Source: a virus
IMG/VR virus record: IMGVR_UViG_3300028197_000779
Coordinates: 1-59,322 of that record
DNA: 59,322 bases
Strand: one strand, 5' to 3'
Shown: piece by piece, positions 1-7,762 of the stretch
How positions within the stretch are numbered: position 1 is the stretch's first letter
Layout of the letters: each line of letters starts with the position of its first letter
The notes under the pieces: model-generated
The model's database searches: none
What the model was told of the DNA's origin: nothing
The model's input: only the letters and a program-made list of their open reading frames with translations
Translations under genes and position numbers: made by a program

Positions 1-27
1 ATTGGGTACAGTTGTCCCACTGTCACA

Positions 28-543
28 TTACATCGCATTTATGTATTGCATTATGAAATAATGCTTATCCTCGAAGAAATTGTGATTTGGTGTTGCTATC
101 AGTGGCAGATGAATGAATTGATCAGGAGAAGGTTTTGCAGATGCAGTGATAGTGCTACCCGCTATTTTCACATTGTAGAGTTCACTACCATGACACCATG
201 CAATTTTCATGTTTCTGTAATCAGTGAAGAGATAGTAATCAGCAGCGTGAAATCTATCTAATGATGGTGCTCCATATCCATTTGCTACGATAACACCACG
301 CACCACATTCTTTGCTTTGTTTTTGAATGTAATGCATTTAGATTCGTAGGTCTTAGAGTCCTCAGCACCCAATAGATCTACGCCCTTCCTGTTAACTCTG
401 ATCAGTTGATCATCACTGTATTGTTGCCATGCAAATTCAATCATTCTACCTAAGTCGAAATACTCAGTGGGATCAGTATTACCGCTCAATGTATGCATCA
501 AGCGGGTCATCCTATCAGATTCAAAGCGAGAGAAATCAATCAT
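28..543 (-). CDS. Possible PD-(D/E)XK nuclease-like protein
   Basis: 171-residue protein starting in a TAATG overlap with the stop codon of the upstream helicase, so the two are co-translated. Residues 55-69 read VD, ten residues, then E67-S-K69, matching the D-x(n)-ExK spacing of PD-(D/E)XK nucleases; a following hydrophobic strand (ADYYLFTD near 101-108) resembles the core of type II restriction enzymes. Together with the helicase it could form a small DNA-targeting module. The fold assignment is inference from motif spacing only; no catalytic role is proven and it could be an unrelated conserved phage protein. Confidence 0.5.
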   Translation of the reverse strand: MIDFSRFESDRMTRLMHTLSGNTDPTEYFDLGRMIEFAWQQYSDDQLIRVNRKGVDLLGAEDSKTYESKCITFKNKAKNVVRGVIVANGYGAPSLDRFHAADYYLFTDYRNMKIAWCHGSELYNVKIAGSTITASAKPSPDQFIHLPLIATPNHNFFEDKHYFIMQYINAM

Positions 544-1781
544 TAAACGAGTGCAGTAGCGGGGACGCCCTTAACAAAGATCTCATCAACAATACGCTGC
601 AGGCGCTTGATCACCTGAGCGCCGTAGTTACGATGAACAGGCACGGTGACGAATCCTGTGGGTTTGTTGTATAGTGCCCACTGCTGAGGCAGCAGGGCAC
701 CGCTCTGAAGGCGCTCAGCGTCGTCACGGTCTAAGCGGATCACCCGCCCGATCGTTTGTGCCATCTCCACTACGTTGAGGTTTCTGAGCATGATGACGTG
801 AGTCAATCCAGGGACGTTGATACCCTCAGACAGAATAGAATAATGAAACAACACGAATTTGCGATCTTTGTCCTTACCCCATTGTGTCAACGTGTCAAAG
901 AATACCTCACGAGATACTTTCGTGCGGTTGACATATGCACCGAATTTAGATGTAATGTGCAACACATCGTAACCACGCACAGACAACTCATGGAGCAAAT
1001 CTGTGTGACCGAGGATGTTACCCAGCACACGACTGGATGGCACTGCGATCAACACTTTACTAGCAGCAGCATCATCAAGACCATCAATCACATCCTGCAC
1101 AGTATTACTGTGTACGAGGTGTGGATTCTTCTTGTCTACGCTGTGATCTGTCTCAAAGGGGACAATCGTAGGGGGGAGAATGTGACCGCCTTCAATCAAC
1201 TCAGGAGCAGGGACATTACACAGGACAGGACCAAACACAGCGACGTTATTCATGCCACGGTCGTGCTTATTGGAGATGCGAGGTGTTGCAGTGAAAAAAT
1301 ACTTCATGTCTGCATGAATAGTCATTGCAGCAACAGGAATGAAGAAATTACGAGTACAAGCGTTGTGTGCTTCGTCGAAGTAAATAGCATCAACATCAAT
1401 GCCACTATCTACAACACGGCGCAAACTGTGGTAGGTAGTGAATATAATGCAGGACTCATTTGCTGCTCGCGCAGTATTATTGAAGAGAGCAAGTTTGTCG
1501 CTCTTAGTAGTAGAGAAATGGTGTGTCTCACCGCTGTGGCAGTGTGCGACGTGTGTCCATGTGCCGCTGATATGGGTCATGAACTCATCGCTCAACTGAT
1601 TAGCGAGCAGGATGCGCGGAGCAACCACGACGATCGTGCGAGGTCCGTGCGTCAGCAGGTGCCGAGCGTGCTCGATCATGACGATTGTCTTGCCGCCACC
1701 CGTAGGGACGATCACCTGACCGTGACCAGTGGCACACAATGCATCGAGAGCGCGGGACTGATGAGGGCGAAGTGTGATCAA
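543..1781 (-). CDS. SF2 DEAH-box helicase (paralogue 1)
   Basis: Superfamily 2 helicase/ATPase of about 412 residues. It shows Walker A PTGGGKT, the DEAH box in YFDEAHNA, motif III TAT in FFTATP, and motif VI-like QTIGRVIRL. It is a clear paralogue of the helicase at 53102-54280. The frame stays open to 1934, but a rho-independent terminator (1828-1850) lies in that extension, so the true start must be downstream: either the ATG at 1826 or, as chosen here, the TTG at 1781, which aligns with the start of the paralogue (both continue ITLRPHQ). No strong Shine-Dalgarno is visible. UvsW-like repair or recombination, or a restriction helicase, are possible roles. Confidence 0.85.
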   Translation of the reverse strand: MITLRPHQSRALDALCATGHGQVIVPTGGGKTIVMIEHARHLLTHGPRTIVVVAPRILLANQLSDEFMTHISGTWTHVAHCHSGETHHFSTTKSDKLALFNNTARAANESCIIFTTYHSLRRVVDSGIDVDAIYFDEAHNACTRNFFIPVAAMTIHADMKYFFTATPRISNKHDRGMNNVAVFGPVLCNVPAPELIEGGHILPPTIVPFETDHSVDKKNPHLVHSNTVQDVIDGLDDAAASKVLIAVPSSRVLGNILGHTDLLHELSVRGYDVLHITSKFGAYVNRTKVSREVFFDTLTQWGKDKDRKFVLFHYSILSEGINVPGLTHVIMLRNLNVVEMAQTIGRVIRLDRDDAERLQSGALLPQQWALYNKPTGFVTVPVHRNYGAQVIKRLQRIVDEIFVKGVPATALV

Positions 1782-1827
1782 AGTCTTGTTTGTTTGTCGA
1801 TATAACAAGTATACAGGAAAACCCATG

Positions 1828-1850
1828 AAAAAGCACCCCCTAGAGGGTGC
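1828..1850 (-). terminator. Rho-independent terminator
   Basis: On the minus strand a GC-rich hairpin (GCACCCTCTAGGGGGTGC) is followed immediately by five T residues. It lies after the 53-residue gene ending at 1879 and before the helicase, separating two transcription units. Confidence 0.85.
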
Positions 1851-1878
1851 TAGTGTGCAGGTTTGTAGATTGTCACAC

Positions 1879-2040
1879 TCATCGATAGTCGCGACACGTC
1901 TCATCGTAACTAGCACCAACAGGGACAGATTCACAAAAACGTGTCATCTTAGCGTCTTGCATCTTGGTGACTGTATCAACTGCGCTGATGCCTATATTAG
2001 CACCAACGATGACAACAATAGCAACGAGGATAAGTCTCAC
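1879..2040 (-). CDS. Small single-span membrane/exported protein
   Basis: 53-residue frame starting at a GTG that overlaps the stop codon of the upstream gene (AAGTGA), implying translational coupling. The N-terminus (MRLILVAIVVIVGANIG) is a hydrophobic signal or membrane segment; the rest is polar with two cysteines (FCESV and ETCRDY) that could form a disulfide outside the cytoplasm. It is followed directly by a terminator, so it closes its operon. Function unknown. Confidence 0.6.
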   Translation of the reverse strand: MRLILVAIVVIVGANIGISAVDTVTKMQDAKMTRFCESVPVGASYDETCRDYR

Positions 2041-2375
2041 TTAGATGCCTCCAATGCGTTGCGATGCTGATCATCGAAGATTGCTTGAGATACTGGTTGA
2101 TTGATATATTCAAAGATGAATTGCTTGCACTCTTCAATAGTGTCAAATGTGGAGATTTGGGGGAAGAGATACAATAGGATGTGCTCCATAGTATATTGTT
2201 GACGACGTGCATTCACTCTATACTTTGCACCTTCTGCCATGTTTTCAGTGATCTGAAATGCAGGTACTTTGAAGTTGTCCTCATTATAGATGCAGTCAAA
2301 TTGGATGAATACCTCTTCACAAAAGAGGATAGAATCGCTGACCTTGGTGTAGTCGATGTCGATAGTTTCAATCAT
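2037..2375 (-). CDS. Hypothetical protein, 112 aa
   Basis: Acidic, soluble-looking protein without a recognised motif. Its stop codon overlaps the GTG start of the following small membrane protein, so the two probably form a coupled pair ahead of the terminator at 1828-1850. Function unknown. Confidence 0.65.
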   Translation of the reverse strand: MIETIDIDYTKVSDSILFCEEVFIQFDCIYNEDNFKVPAFQITENMAEGAKYRVNARRQQYTMEHILLYLFPQISTFDTIEECKQFIFEYINQPVSQAIFDDQHRNALEASK

Positions 2376-2408
2376 GATAATGTCAGATAAGGTGATTGGG
2401 AGAGACGC

Positions 2409-2606
2409 TCAAGCGTCGAAAGTCTCGTTGAAAACATCATAAAAGAGATCGAATGCAGCGAGGTCACCAGCGAAGGGACGGGACTGATCTGCAACCCAGT
2501 CGTATGCCATATCTAGATCAGCGTCAGTGCTGAGGAGGAAGGCAGGCAGGTCGCGCAGCGCCTGGATGAAGGAAGAATCGGTAAGAAGCATTGCTTTGTT
2601 TGTCAT
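2409..2606 (-). CDS. Hypothetical protein, 65 aa
   Basis: Small acidic protein (MTNKAMLLTDSSF...). Its ATG lies seven bases downstream of a good extended -10 promoter (2613-2640), so the message is nearly leaderless and this may be the first gene of the small operon running to 1879. No recognisable domain. Confidence 0.6.
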   Translation of the reverse strand: MTNKAMLLTDSSFIQALRDLPAFLLSTDADLDMAYDWVADQSRPFAGDLAAFDLFYDVFNETFDA

Positions 2607-2612
2607 GCCCTA

Positions 2613-2640
2613 ATGATAGCAGAACGAGGGCACCTGTCTA
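2613..2640 (-). promoter_or_regulatory. Sigma70-type early promoter
   Basis: Minus strand: TAGACA, 16-base spacer, TATCAT, with an extended -10 TGC just before the -10 box. The first downstream ATG is at 2606. Confidence 0.6.
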
Positions 2641-2686
2641 CGTGTTTTCCTGATTTTGGGTACAGTGCCTCGATTGGCACACGGTC

Positions 2687-2872
2687 TCAGGTGTCGCTGG
2701 TGAGGTCATCAGGGTGTGCCGTAGAGAGTGCAAGTTGTCTTTGAAGTTCATACTTAACAACGTTAGTATGCTTGAGGATATGCCTGCTGTGCATAAGATC
2801 CTCAGCGATCATCTCAACGTTTCTAATCTGCTGTAACGCAGTTCTCAGTTTATCAGTATTATTCAAAGACAT
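2687..2872 (-). CDS. Hypothetical protein, 61 aa
   Basis: Basic, helix-rich small protein (MSLNNTDKLRTALQQIRN...). It follows the 66-aa gene with a four-base gap and is probably the last gene of a three-gene run starting at 3280. No motif recognised. Confidence 0.55.
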   Translation of the reverse strand: MSLNNTDKLRTALQQIRNVEMIAEDLMHSRHILKHTNVVKYELQRQLALSTAHPDDLTSDT

Positions 2873-2876
2873 TGCA

Positions 2877-3077
2877 TTAACTAATCAAAGTGTTATTGGG
2901 GATGAAGATGAACTCATACTCGCCATCTAGTGGATCGCGACCATTAACAACCCACTCATTTAAGATGCTTTTAGCATCAGTGGGGCGTGAATCTTCGATG
3001 CATAGTCTCATTGCTTCCAGCAATGAATCACCCATGTTATCTAGTGAAGTTTCCTTTTCATCGATGTCGTAATTCAT
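2877..3077 (-). CDS. Hypothetical protein, 66 aa
   Basis: Acidic protein whose start overlaps the stop of the preceding gene by four bases (ATGA). Resembles the short conserved accessory proteins common in cyanophage early regions. Function unknown. Confidence 0.6.
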   Translation of the reverse strand: MNYDIDEKETSLDNMGDSLLEAMRLCIEDSRPTDAKSILNEWVVNGRDPLDGEYEFIFIPNNTLIS

Positions 3078-3280
3078 GATACTGAGTTGATTGGGTTAGA
3101 ATAGAAATTGACTATTTCACGGTAAAGTGAAACTTGTGGATCTGCTGGTTGTTGTAACTGTGCTTCAATGATATCAAGAATCTCTGCACATTCATCAGCA
3201 GAGTCCTCATCAATCAACACAGCATAGTCCTCAACAGCATCAGCAATTAGTGTTAATTGTCGTTGGGTAAATGTTGCCAT
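3074..3280 (-). CDS. Hypothetical protein, 68 aa
   Basis: Acidic, mostly helical protein (MATFTQRQLTLIADAVEDY...). First gene of a three-gene run (3280 to 2687), overlapping the next gene by ATGA. No recognised domain. Confidence 0.6.
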   Translation of the reverse strand: MATFTQRQLTLIADAVEDYAVLIDEDSADECAEILDIIEAQLQQPADPQVSLYREIVNFYSNPINSVS

Positions 3281-3347
3281 GGTGTCCTGATTAGGAGTTT
3301 GTGGGAGGTCTTACGCTTAATACTGTGCTGCCCCCGTTGTTAGTTAA

Positions 3348-3653
3348 TCAACCCACACATGCCATCGGACGATATACATTAGCGGGGATCTTGTCGGTGT
3401 GGTAGTCAGTTACCTCAGCACCACCAGCGAGACGCTCTGCCCACTCATTACGTGCTGTGAGTGCTGTCACTGTGGAATAAGACTGCTGTCCGTTAACACG
3501 AAAGGTGACACACTTAACGAAGCGACGAACTGTGACCTTCATGCCTTTGATGTCACATGACTCAGCGATGAATGCCTCAGGGAAGAAATCAACGATGCAG
3601 ATGTTGTTTGTGAGTTGCATGGGGTGCGTTTCTTTGACTCTCTTAATATACAT
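3348..3653 (-). CDS. Hypothetical basic protein, about 101 aa
   Basis: Start taken at the ATG that begins MYIKRVKETHPMQL; an upstream GTG at 3686 is in frame, but the stretch between contains a TATAGT box that looks like a -10 element, so the shorter form is preferred. The protein is beta-rich and basic (KVTVRRFVKCVTFRVNG) with no known motif. Confidence 0.5.
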   Translation of the reverse strand: MYIKRVKETHPMQLTNNICIVDFFPEAFIAESCDIKGMKVTVRRFVKCVTFRVNGQQSYSTVTALTARNEWAERLAGGAEVTDYHTDKIPANVYRPMACVG

Positions 3654-3687
3654 GGTTTTGGGGTGCTGTGCCACTATAGTGGACACT

Positions 3688-3909
3688 TCACGAGGTGGTC
3701 AGTTTTGAGAGACTGATCACGAGGAGAAACGACAGCATGATCACCACATCCCACGCTTTTGTACGTATAAAATAGGGCACACTGATTAAATCAGCGATAA
3801 GTTGAATACTTACACCTAGTAAGATATTCACATGGAGGATGATGAAATAGGCAGTAATTACTCCTGCACTGCCTATAACTCGTGCTCTACTATCAAGTGG
3901 CATGGACAT
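3688..3909 (-). CDS. Small membrane protein, 73 aa
   Basis: Begins MSMPLDSRARVIGSAGVITAYF and carries two hydrophobic segments (about residues 12-38 and 55-68), consistent with two membrane spans. Its start overlaps the end of the preceding gene in another frame (ATGTCCATGCCACTTGA), so it is translationally coupled. A longer frame from 4056 is open but would fully overlap that upstream gene and is rejected. Function unknown. Confidence 0.6.
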   Translation of the reverse strand: MSMPLDSRARVIGSAGVITAYFIILHVNILLGVSIQLIADLISVPYFIRTKAWDVVIMLSFLLVISLSKLTTS

Positions 3910-4117
3910 GCCAATATGCTTCGCCTTTGATATAATCCCAACCAACACAGTAGGCATCATTTTTACGATAGTACTTACCCTTGCTAGTGAGAGTTTTGTA
4001 GTGGTGTCGGATAACACCATCGGGGTGAGTTTCACTGTTTTTGTAGACCCAAACATTGTAACCTTTCATTCCTTTGTTAACTTGGACAGGAGAAGGGCAA
4101 CCGCCTTTTTTAATCAT
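3893..4117 (-). CDS. Hypothetical protein, 74 aa
   Basis: Aromatic- and lysine-rich small protein (KGYNVWVYKNSETH; KGKYYRKNDAYCVGWDY) overlapping the upstream gene by ATGA and the downstream membrane protein by 17 bases. The many Tyr/Trp residues suggest a small beta-sheet nucleic-acid- or protein-binding fold, which is a guess. Confidence 0.6.
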   Translation of the reverse strand: MIKKGGCPSPVQVNKGMKGYNVWVYKNSETHPDGVIRHHYKTLTSKGKYYRKNDAYCVGWDYIKGEAYWHVHAT

Positions 4118-4365
4118 GAGTAGGAAACAATTTTGTAGTTGTTGAGATTGTCTTGAATGACTCGATTGTTTGGTGCTAACAAACTACGCTCTAGTCGTAG
4201 TTGCCAACCCTCCACAATGTCATTCTCAGCGATGACAGCGAAACCAAAACATCCTGGAGTTGGCATCATAAACAGACCATGCTTTTCTGCCTCTTGACTA
4301 TTAGCGAAACCTCTCGCCGTGATAGTCCAATCTTTACCAAAGTAAGCACAGATGAAGTCAGTCAT
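4114..4365 (-). CDS. Hypothetical protein, 83 aa
   Basis: Starts MTDFICAYFGKDWTITARG and ends inside the ATGA overlap with the next gene. Mixed alpha/beta composition, no recognised motif. Part of the 4365-3688 operon of three overlapping genes. Confidence 0.6.
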   Translation of the reverse strand: MTDFICAYFGKDWTITARGFANSQEAEKHGLFMMPTPGCFGFAVIAENDIVEGWQLRLERSLLAPNNRVIQDNLNNYKIVSYS

Positions 4366-4384
4366 TGTTGTTAATTAAGGGTGA

Positions 4385-4579
4385 TCAGAAAGGGTTAGAC
4401 CATGATTCATACTTTCTCAAGGTGATATAACCTTCCTTGCAAAGTGAATCAGTAAAGTATGACCACTCTTCACGCTTTGCAATAGCATCACCACGAAGGC
4501 GAGGATTCTCCAACGTTGAGACCTTCCAATTGTAACGGAACTGCTCTAGTGCTTGTGCTTTGGTGATAGTCCTGATCAT
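4385..4579 (-). CDS. Hypothetical protein, 64 aa
   Basis: Starts MIRTITKAQALEQFRYNW, basic and aromatic-rich, typical of short conserved cyanophage proteins. A TATAAT box at 4602-4607 lies about 23 bases upstream of the ATG and is a plausible -10 element. Function unknown. Confidence 0.6.
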   Translation of the reverse strand: MIRTITKAQALEQFRYNWKVSTLENPRLRGDAIAKREEWSYFTDSLCKEGYITLRKYESWSNPF

Positions 4580-4636
4580 GGTGTCCTTTGCTTATGAATC
4601 AATTATAAGGGGTCAGGGTGCCCCTCTACCACCAAT

Positions 4637-5164
4637 TCATACCAGTTTACGGATTGGCACACTAGGATAAACTGCTCCCAAACTCACACGATAACCCGTC
4701 TCAGGTCCCTCACCACGGTGCAGCACACTTGAGTTGAATATAACTAAGCGACCTAGTTTCCATTCCACACTATCATCTTCAAACACAGTATTGCCACTAT
4801 TACCATGTCCCATGTAGATAACACTCAAATAATTATCACTATCAGCATCAGTATGATCACACCCTGATTGACCTGCAATCTGAGCATTTAAGAGCACACG
4901 ATGACAGTGACCCACAGTCCATTCTTTACACAAATCATTCCACATGCAGTGATTGAAATATTCAATAAACCACCATGGTTGAATGTCAATAAATTGATCA
5001 TCCTTCACTAACATTGATCCAAAGAATCGTGCTTTCTCGAAATCTGCATACGGTGAGTTATTATACCTAACAGGCATAAACTCCAGATCTGTTGATACCT
5101 TCTCCACCATCCATGGTGGAAAATAGTCATCAACTATCGTTATTTTGTCCTTGGGATGCATCAT
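4637..5164 (-). CDS. 2OG-Fe(II) oxygenase, prolyl-4-hydroxylase-like
   Basis: 175 residues with the iron-binding facial triad of the 2-oxoglutarate/Fe(II) dioxygenase family: H104-T-D106 (CDHTDADSD) and H149 (VLHRGEG), followed by R159, the expected 2-oxoglutarate anchor. The core strand pattern (YLSVIYMG, TVFEDD, GRLVIFNS) fits a double-stranded beta-helix. Such enzymes hydroxylate protein side chains or small molecules; the substrate is unknown. It overlaps the preceding 68-aa gene by 35 bases and is one of nine oxygenase-fold proteins in the window. Confidence 0.88.
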   Translation of the reverse strand: MMHPKDKITIVDDYFPPWMVEKVSTDLEFMPVRYNNSPYADFEKARFFGSMLVKDDQFIDIQPWWFIEYFNHCMWNDLCKEWTVGHCHRVLLNAQIAGQSGCDHTDADSDNYLSVIYMGHGNSGNTVFEDDSVEWKLGRLVIFNSSVLHRGEGPETGYRVSLGAVYPSVPIRKLV

Positions 5165-5336
5165 GTGCTGAGTCTAATAATTCGTTTAATTCTTTACATT
5201 TTTCAATGCGCTGACTAATACTAATTTCAAGTGATTCACCACTCAATGTAGTGTCACTATATTGTGCCATCATTGCAGATAGATCCGCAATTGCCTTAGC
5301 AACTTTCTCTCCTTCCGCTCTACCGTCCTTCATCAT
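5130..5336 (-). CDS. Hypothetical protein, 68 aa
   Basis: Helical, charged protein (MMKDGRAEGEKVAKAIADL...; SISQRIEKCKELNELLDSA) likely forming a coiled coil. Overlaps both neighbours in different frames. Function unknown. Confidence 0.55.
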   Translation of the reverse strand: MMKDGRAEGEKVAKAIADLSAMMAQYSDTTLSGESLEISISQRIEKCKELNELLDSAHDASQGQNNDS

Positions 5337-5526
5337 CTTCTTCCGTGTCCCTGTTAATGATCTCTCGTAATCCTTGCGTGATTAATGTTTGGATTTGCTC
5401 TTCAGTTAAACCCTTAAACATACTGTATCTAGGGTCATTCTCGTCCCATTCTAGTTGAAACGTGCCGTCATCATTAACAGTGACGCCGAGACCATCATTA
5501 GAATCCACGGGGTTGTTGTTTTGCAT
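5320..5526 (-). CDS. Hypothetical acidic protein, 68 aa
   Basis: Acidic protein containing WDENDPRYSMFKGLTEEQIQ, a pattern typical of small regulatory or structural phage proteins. Overlaps neighbours on both sides within one operon (7597 towards 4637). Function unknown. Confidence 0.55.
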   Translation of the reverse strand: MQNNNPVDSNDGLGVTVNDDGTFQLEWDENDPRYSMFKGLTEEQIQTLITQGLREIINRDTEEDDEGR

Positions 5527-5704
5527 CGATTACCTCAATAGTTTTGATAAATTGGTGATAATTCCACCACGCTGTTTGTGCTTCCTCCCATGAGGATACG
5601 ACCTTCACACTATCATCTTTGCACCATATCTTATAACGGTGTCTGTCATAAGGGGCATCGCTGGTCTGTGTGAAATAGGGTGGCAATTCGTTAGTTGATT
5701 TCAT
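5498..5704 (-). CDS. Hypothetical protein, 68 aa
   Basis: Start placed at ATGAAATCAAC (MKSTNELPPYF), which lies in the last codons of the upstream gene; the in-frame extension to 5725 would lengthen that overlap. The sequence VKVVSSWEEAQTAWWNYHQF is aromatic-rich. No domain recognised. Confidence 0.55.
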   Translation of the reverse strand: MKSTNELPPYFTQTSDAPYDRHRYKIWCKDDSVKVVSSWEEAQTAWWNYHQFIKTIEVIDAKQQPRGF

Positions 5705-5894
5705 GATAGTCCCAGTCATTGTCATGTGGATAGTCTACCCAAAACCAGAATTCTACATTGTCAAGAGCACTGAAAAACCAGCGATCAGCACGTTTGTGCT
5801 CAAGATAGACTAATGATTTAGAGTTTAGATTGTCGGCAAAGATGGTCTTTGCCTTGTCACTTTTGGGCGTGACTTTACACTTGCCTCTTAACAT
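5691..5894 (-). CDS. Hypothetical protein, 67 aa
   Basis: Basic N-terminus (MLRGKCKVTPKSDKAK) and an aromatic C-terminal half (RWFFSALDNVEFWFWVDY). Overlaps both neighbours by a few bases. Function unknown. Confidence 0.55.
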   Translation of the reverse strand: MLRGKCKVTPKSDKAKTIFADNLNSKSLVYLEHKRADRWFFSALDNVEFWFWVDYPHDNDWDYHEIN

Positions 5895-6175
5895 AGTATA
5901 CCTGCAAGTGGTCCTAGATCGATTTGCATTGATGTGTATGGGCGAGTACTAGCAAAGTCAACTACTTTGCCTGCTTTCTTTGAATTGATAGGAGCGAAGT
6001 AGGTGTGCTTTCTTGTATTGTAGAAACCCCAAATACATCTATTTGGAGCACCTTGATTGAAAACATATTCATGAAGATCACATATCCAAATGGATAGGAC
6101 ATTCTGCTTATGTTGTGTTACCTCATAAGAATAACCTTTTGGTGGGGTGTGAGTGAAACTCTCGGGTAGCATCAT
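5888..6175 (-). CDS. Hypothetical protein, 95 aa
   Basis: Start chosen at the ATG overlapping the methyltransferase stop (TCATGATG context), giving MMLPESFTHTPPKGYSYEV; the frame is open further but lies inside the methyltransferase gene. Aromatic-rich, cytosolic-looking. Its immediate coupling to the restriction/modification pair could mean a helper or control role, which is inference only. Confidence 0.55.
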   Translation of the reverse strand: MMLPESFTHTPPKGYSYEVTQHKQNVLSIWICDLHEYVFNQGAPNRCIWGFYNTRKHTYFAPINSKKAGKVVDFASTRPYTSMQIDLGPLAGILC

Positions 6176-7011
6176 GATAAACGAGTGAGTACATTGTCTG
6201 TCCATGGTAGCACACGATCAGCACACATTTGATGGTATGTTTCATCGATCTCAAAACCGATAAAATTACGATTCTCTTCTAGGCAAACCTGGGCGGTGGT
6301 CCCTGCTCCCATGAAAGGATCGAGAATTGTGTCATTAACATCAGACCATGTGATTATGTGTCCTCGTGCCAACTCTTCAGGCATAGTTGCAGGATGTTTG
6401 TAACTTGCCTTAGATGATTGTCCGAAACCTCCTGAGTTTTTGATCTTCCAAATGTTGGTCCTTACACCATACTCTCGGATGACTTTACTCTTCTTGCCTG
6501 GATCATTCATGGTGCCATCTTTCTTACGAGTCTTAGCATTGCCGAAACTCGTATAACCTGCCCATGCATTCTTCTTATCTTGGATAAGATTAATAGTCTT
6601 GGGTTTACCCTTGGAGAGTATGAAACAATACTCAAAGATCTGAGTATATCTCACACTCTTAGGACCAGATGCAAAGGCAGTCCCAGTCTTCTCATATATC
6701 ATGGTGTCATGTAGTCTGAGACCACATTGATCCATAAAGTATAAGCATTGTCGGAAACTGCTGCCAGTCTCCGATCCTTTGACTGTTGAGTCATTAACAT
6801 TCCACATGATAACACCACCCGTCTTGAGTACACGAGTGATGTTATCTGCTACGCTTTTGAATACCTCATGATCCCATTTACTGCTGTCATTGTAGGTCCT
6901 GAGGTCATCATAAGGAGGGGATGTGACCACAAGATCTACAGATTCAGCATCCATGAGTTGCATCCCTTCGACACAATTCATGAGGTGAGTTTCATTAAGC
7001 GACAGTCTCAT
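6172..7011 (-). CDS. Beta-class DNA methyltransferase (N4-C or N6-A)
   Basis: 279-residue amino-methyltransferase with catalytic motif TSPPYDDL near residues 30-37 and the SAM-binding motif DPFMGAGTT near 231-239, i.e. motif IV before motif I, the permuted order of the beta class. SPPY is commonest in N4-cytosine enzymes but also occurs in N6-adenine ones. The start (MRLSLNETH) lies inside the end of the preceding nuclease-like gene; a longer form to 7110 is open but fully overlapping. Pairing with the adjacent endonuclease candidate suggests a restriction-modification unit; a solitary protective methylase is the alternative. Confidence 0.88.
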   Translation of the reverse strand: MRLSLNETHLMNCVEGMQLMDAESVDLVVTSPPYDDLRTYNDSSKWDHEVFKSVADNITRVLKTGGVIMWNVNDSTVKGSETGSSFRQCLYFMDQCGLRLHDTMIYEKTGTAFASGPKSVRYTQIFEYCFILSKGKPKTINLIQDKKNAWAGYTSFGNAKTRKKDGTMNDPGKKSKVIREYGVRTNIWKIKNSGGFGQSSKASYKHPATMPEELARGHIITWSDVNDTILDPFMGAGTTAQVCLEENRNFIGFEIDETYHQMCADRVLPWTDNVLTRLS

Positions 7012-7597
7012 ACTCTGTGTGGATATACTTTGTAGTCTTTCTAATCTTACCATAGATTGGCGTAACGCACAATGCATCCTCTTTGTGGATCCTGAGTTGA
7101 CTGAATCCATTGTTATTCTTGCCTGTCTTTGTCACGCTATCAGACCAACCAGTGGCAGGATTAGTAGCGAGTGACAGGTCAACAATGGCAGCGAATACTT
7201 CAGGGAAGTCATTACCATTCTGCTGCAGTTTGCAGACGAAGATAAGATCAACCTTAGTCTTGCTGTGGTTGTTACCAGTAGCGAAGGATGCACCATCTTT
7301 GCCTAATGTCAACTTATTCTCAATCTCTTTAGCGAGGAGAAGAGCATCATAACCTACAGTCTCTTCAGTGACATAATCGACACCTAGATTCCTGGCAGCG
7401 TCCTCAAGGGCAGGGTTGAAGATGTTGGCAAGCAGTTTTGTCTTATCAACGGTGTTGTCTCCAAAATACTCATCAAGGTCGTTGAAACGACCGCCTGAGA
7501 TGACTGAGAGACCCTTCTGGAGGCGTTTGGTGCTAAGATCGATTGCTGTAGGGATGATGCGGAAGAGGGCATCAGCGAGTTGTGTGTTAGTTGTCAT
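6995..7597 (-). CDS. Probable type II restriction endonuclease-like protein
   Basis: 200 residues. A D84, eight residues, E93-N-K95 arrangement (GYDALLLAKEIENK) followed by a hydrophobic strand VDLIFVCKLQ matches the PD-(D/E)XK core used by many restriction enzymes. It overlaps the methyltransferase gene by 17 bases and is first in the operon behind a strong promoter. Position and motif together suggest the restriction partner of that methyltransferase. No direct family match is recognised, so the call rests on motif and context. Confidence 0.55.
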   Translation of the reverse strand: MTTNTQLADALFRIIPTAIDLSTKRLQKGLSVISGGRFNDLDEYFGDNTVDKTKLLANIFNPALEDAARNLGVDYVTEETVGYDALLLAKEIENKLTLGKDGASFATGNNHSKTKVDLIFVCKLQQNGNDFPEVFAAIVDLSLATNPATGWSDSVTKTGKNNNGFSQLRIHKEDALCVTPIYGKIRKTTKYIHTEYETVA

Positions 7598-7703
7598 TGT
7601 AGTGTTTCTCGGTATTAGATGTTGAGTTTATCACCAGCAGTAGAGTTGCCAACTGACTCACTTAGGAGCGGTGAATGGGTGTCCTGTGCCCCTCAACTCA
7701 TCT

Positions 7704-7732
7704 AATATAGACCAAAAAACGATGCACGTCAA
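7704..7732 (-). promoter_or_regulatory. Sigma70-type promoter of the restriction-modification operon
   Basis: Minus strand TTGACG, 17-base spacer, TATATT. It would leave an untranslated leader of about 100 bases before the ATG at 7597. The leader holds no ORF that I can support. Confidence 0.7.
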
Positions 7733-7762
7733 GTTTGGTGGACAGTTTGCTCAACTGGCACA

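Noticed and set aside
756-1805. Long open frame on the plus strand opposite the helicase
   Set aside because: It lies antisense to a gene with clear helicase motifs and its translation is Cys/His-rich with no domain; a codon shadow.
2655-2690. Recurrent GGCACAC motif after several genes (also 4650 and 7755)
   Set aside because: Short and variable; one instance lies within a coding sequence. Could be chance or weak terminators, so not reported as a repeat family.
3688-4056. Extended form of the small membrane protein
   Set aside because: The added N-terminus lies wholly inside the preceding 74-aa gene; the shorter start at 3909 fits the operon overlap pattern.
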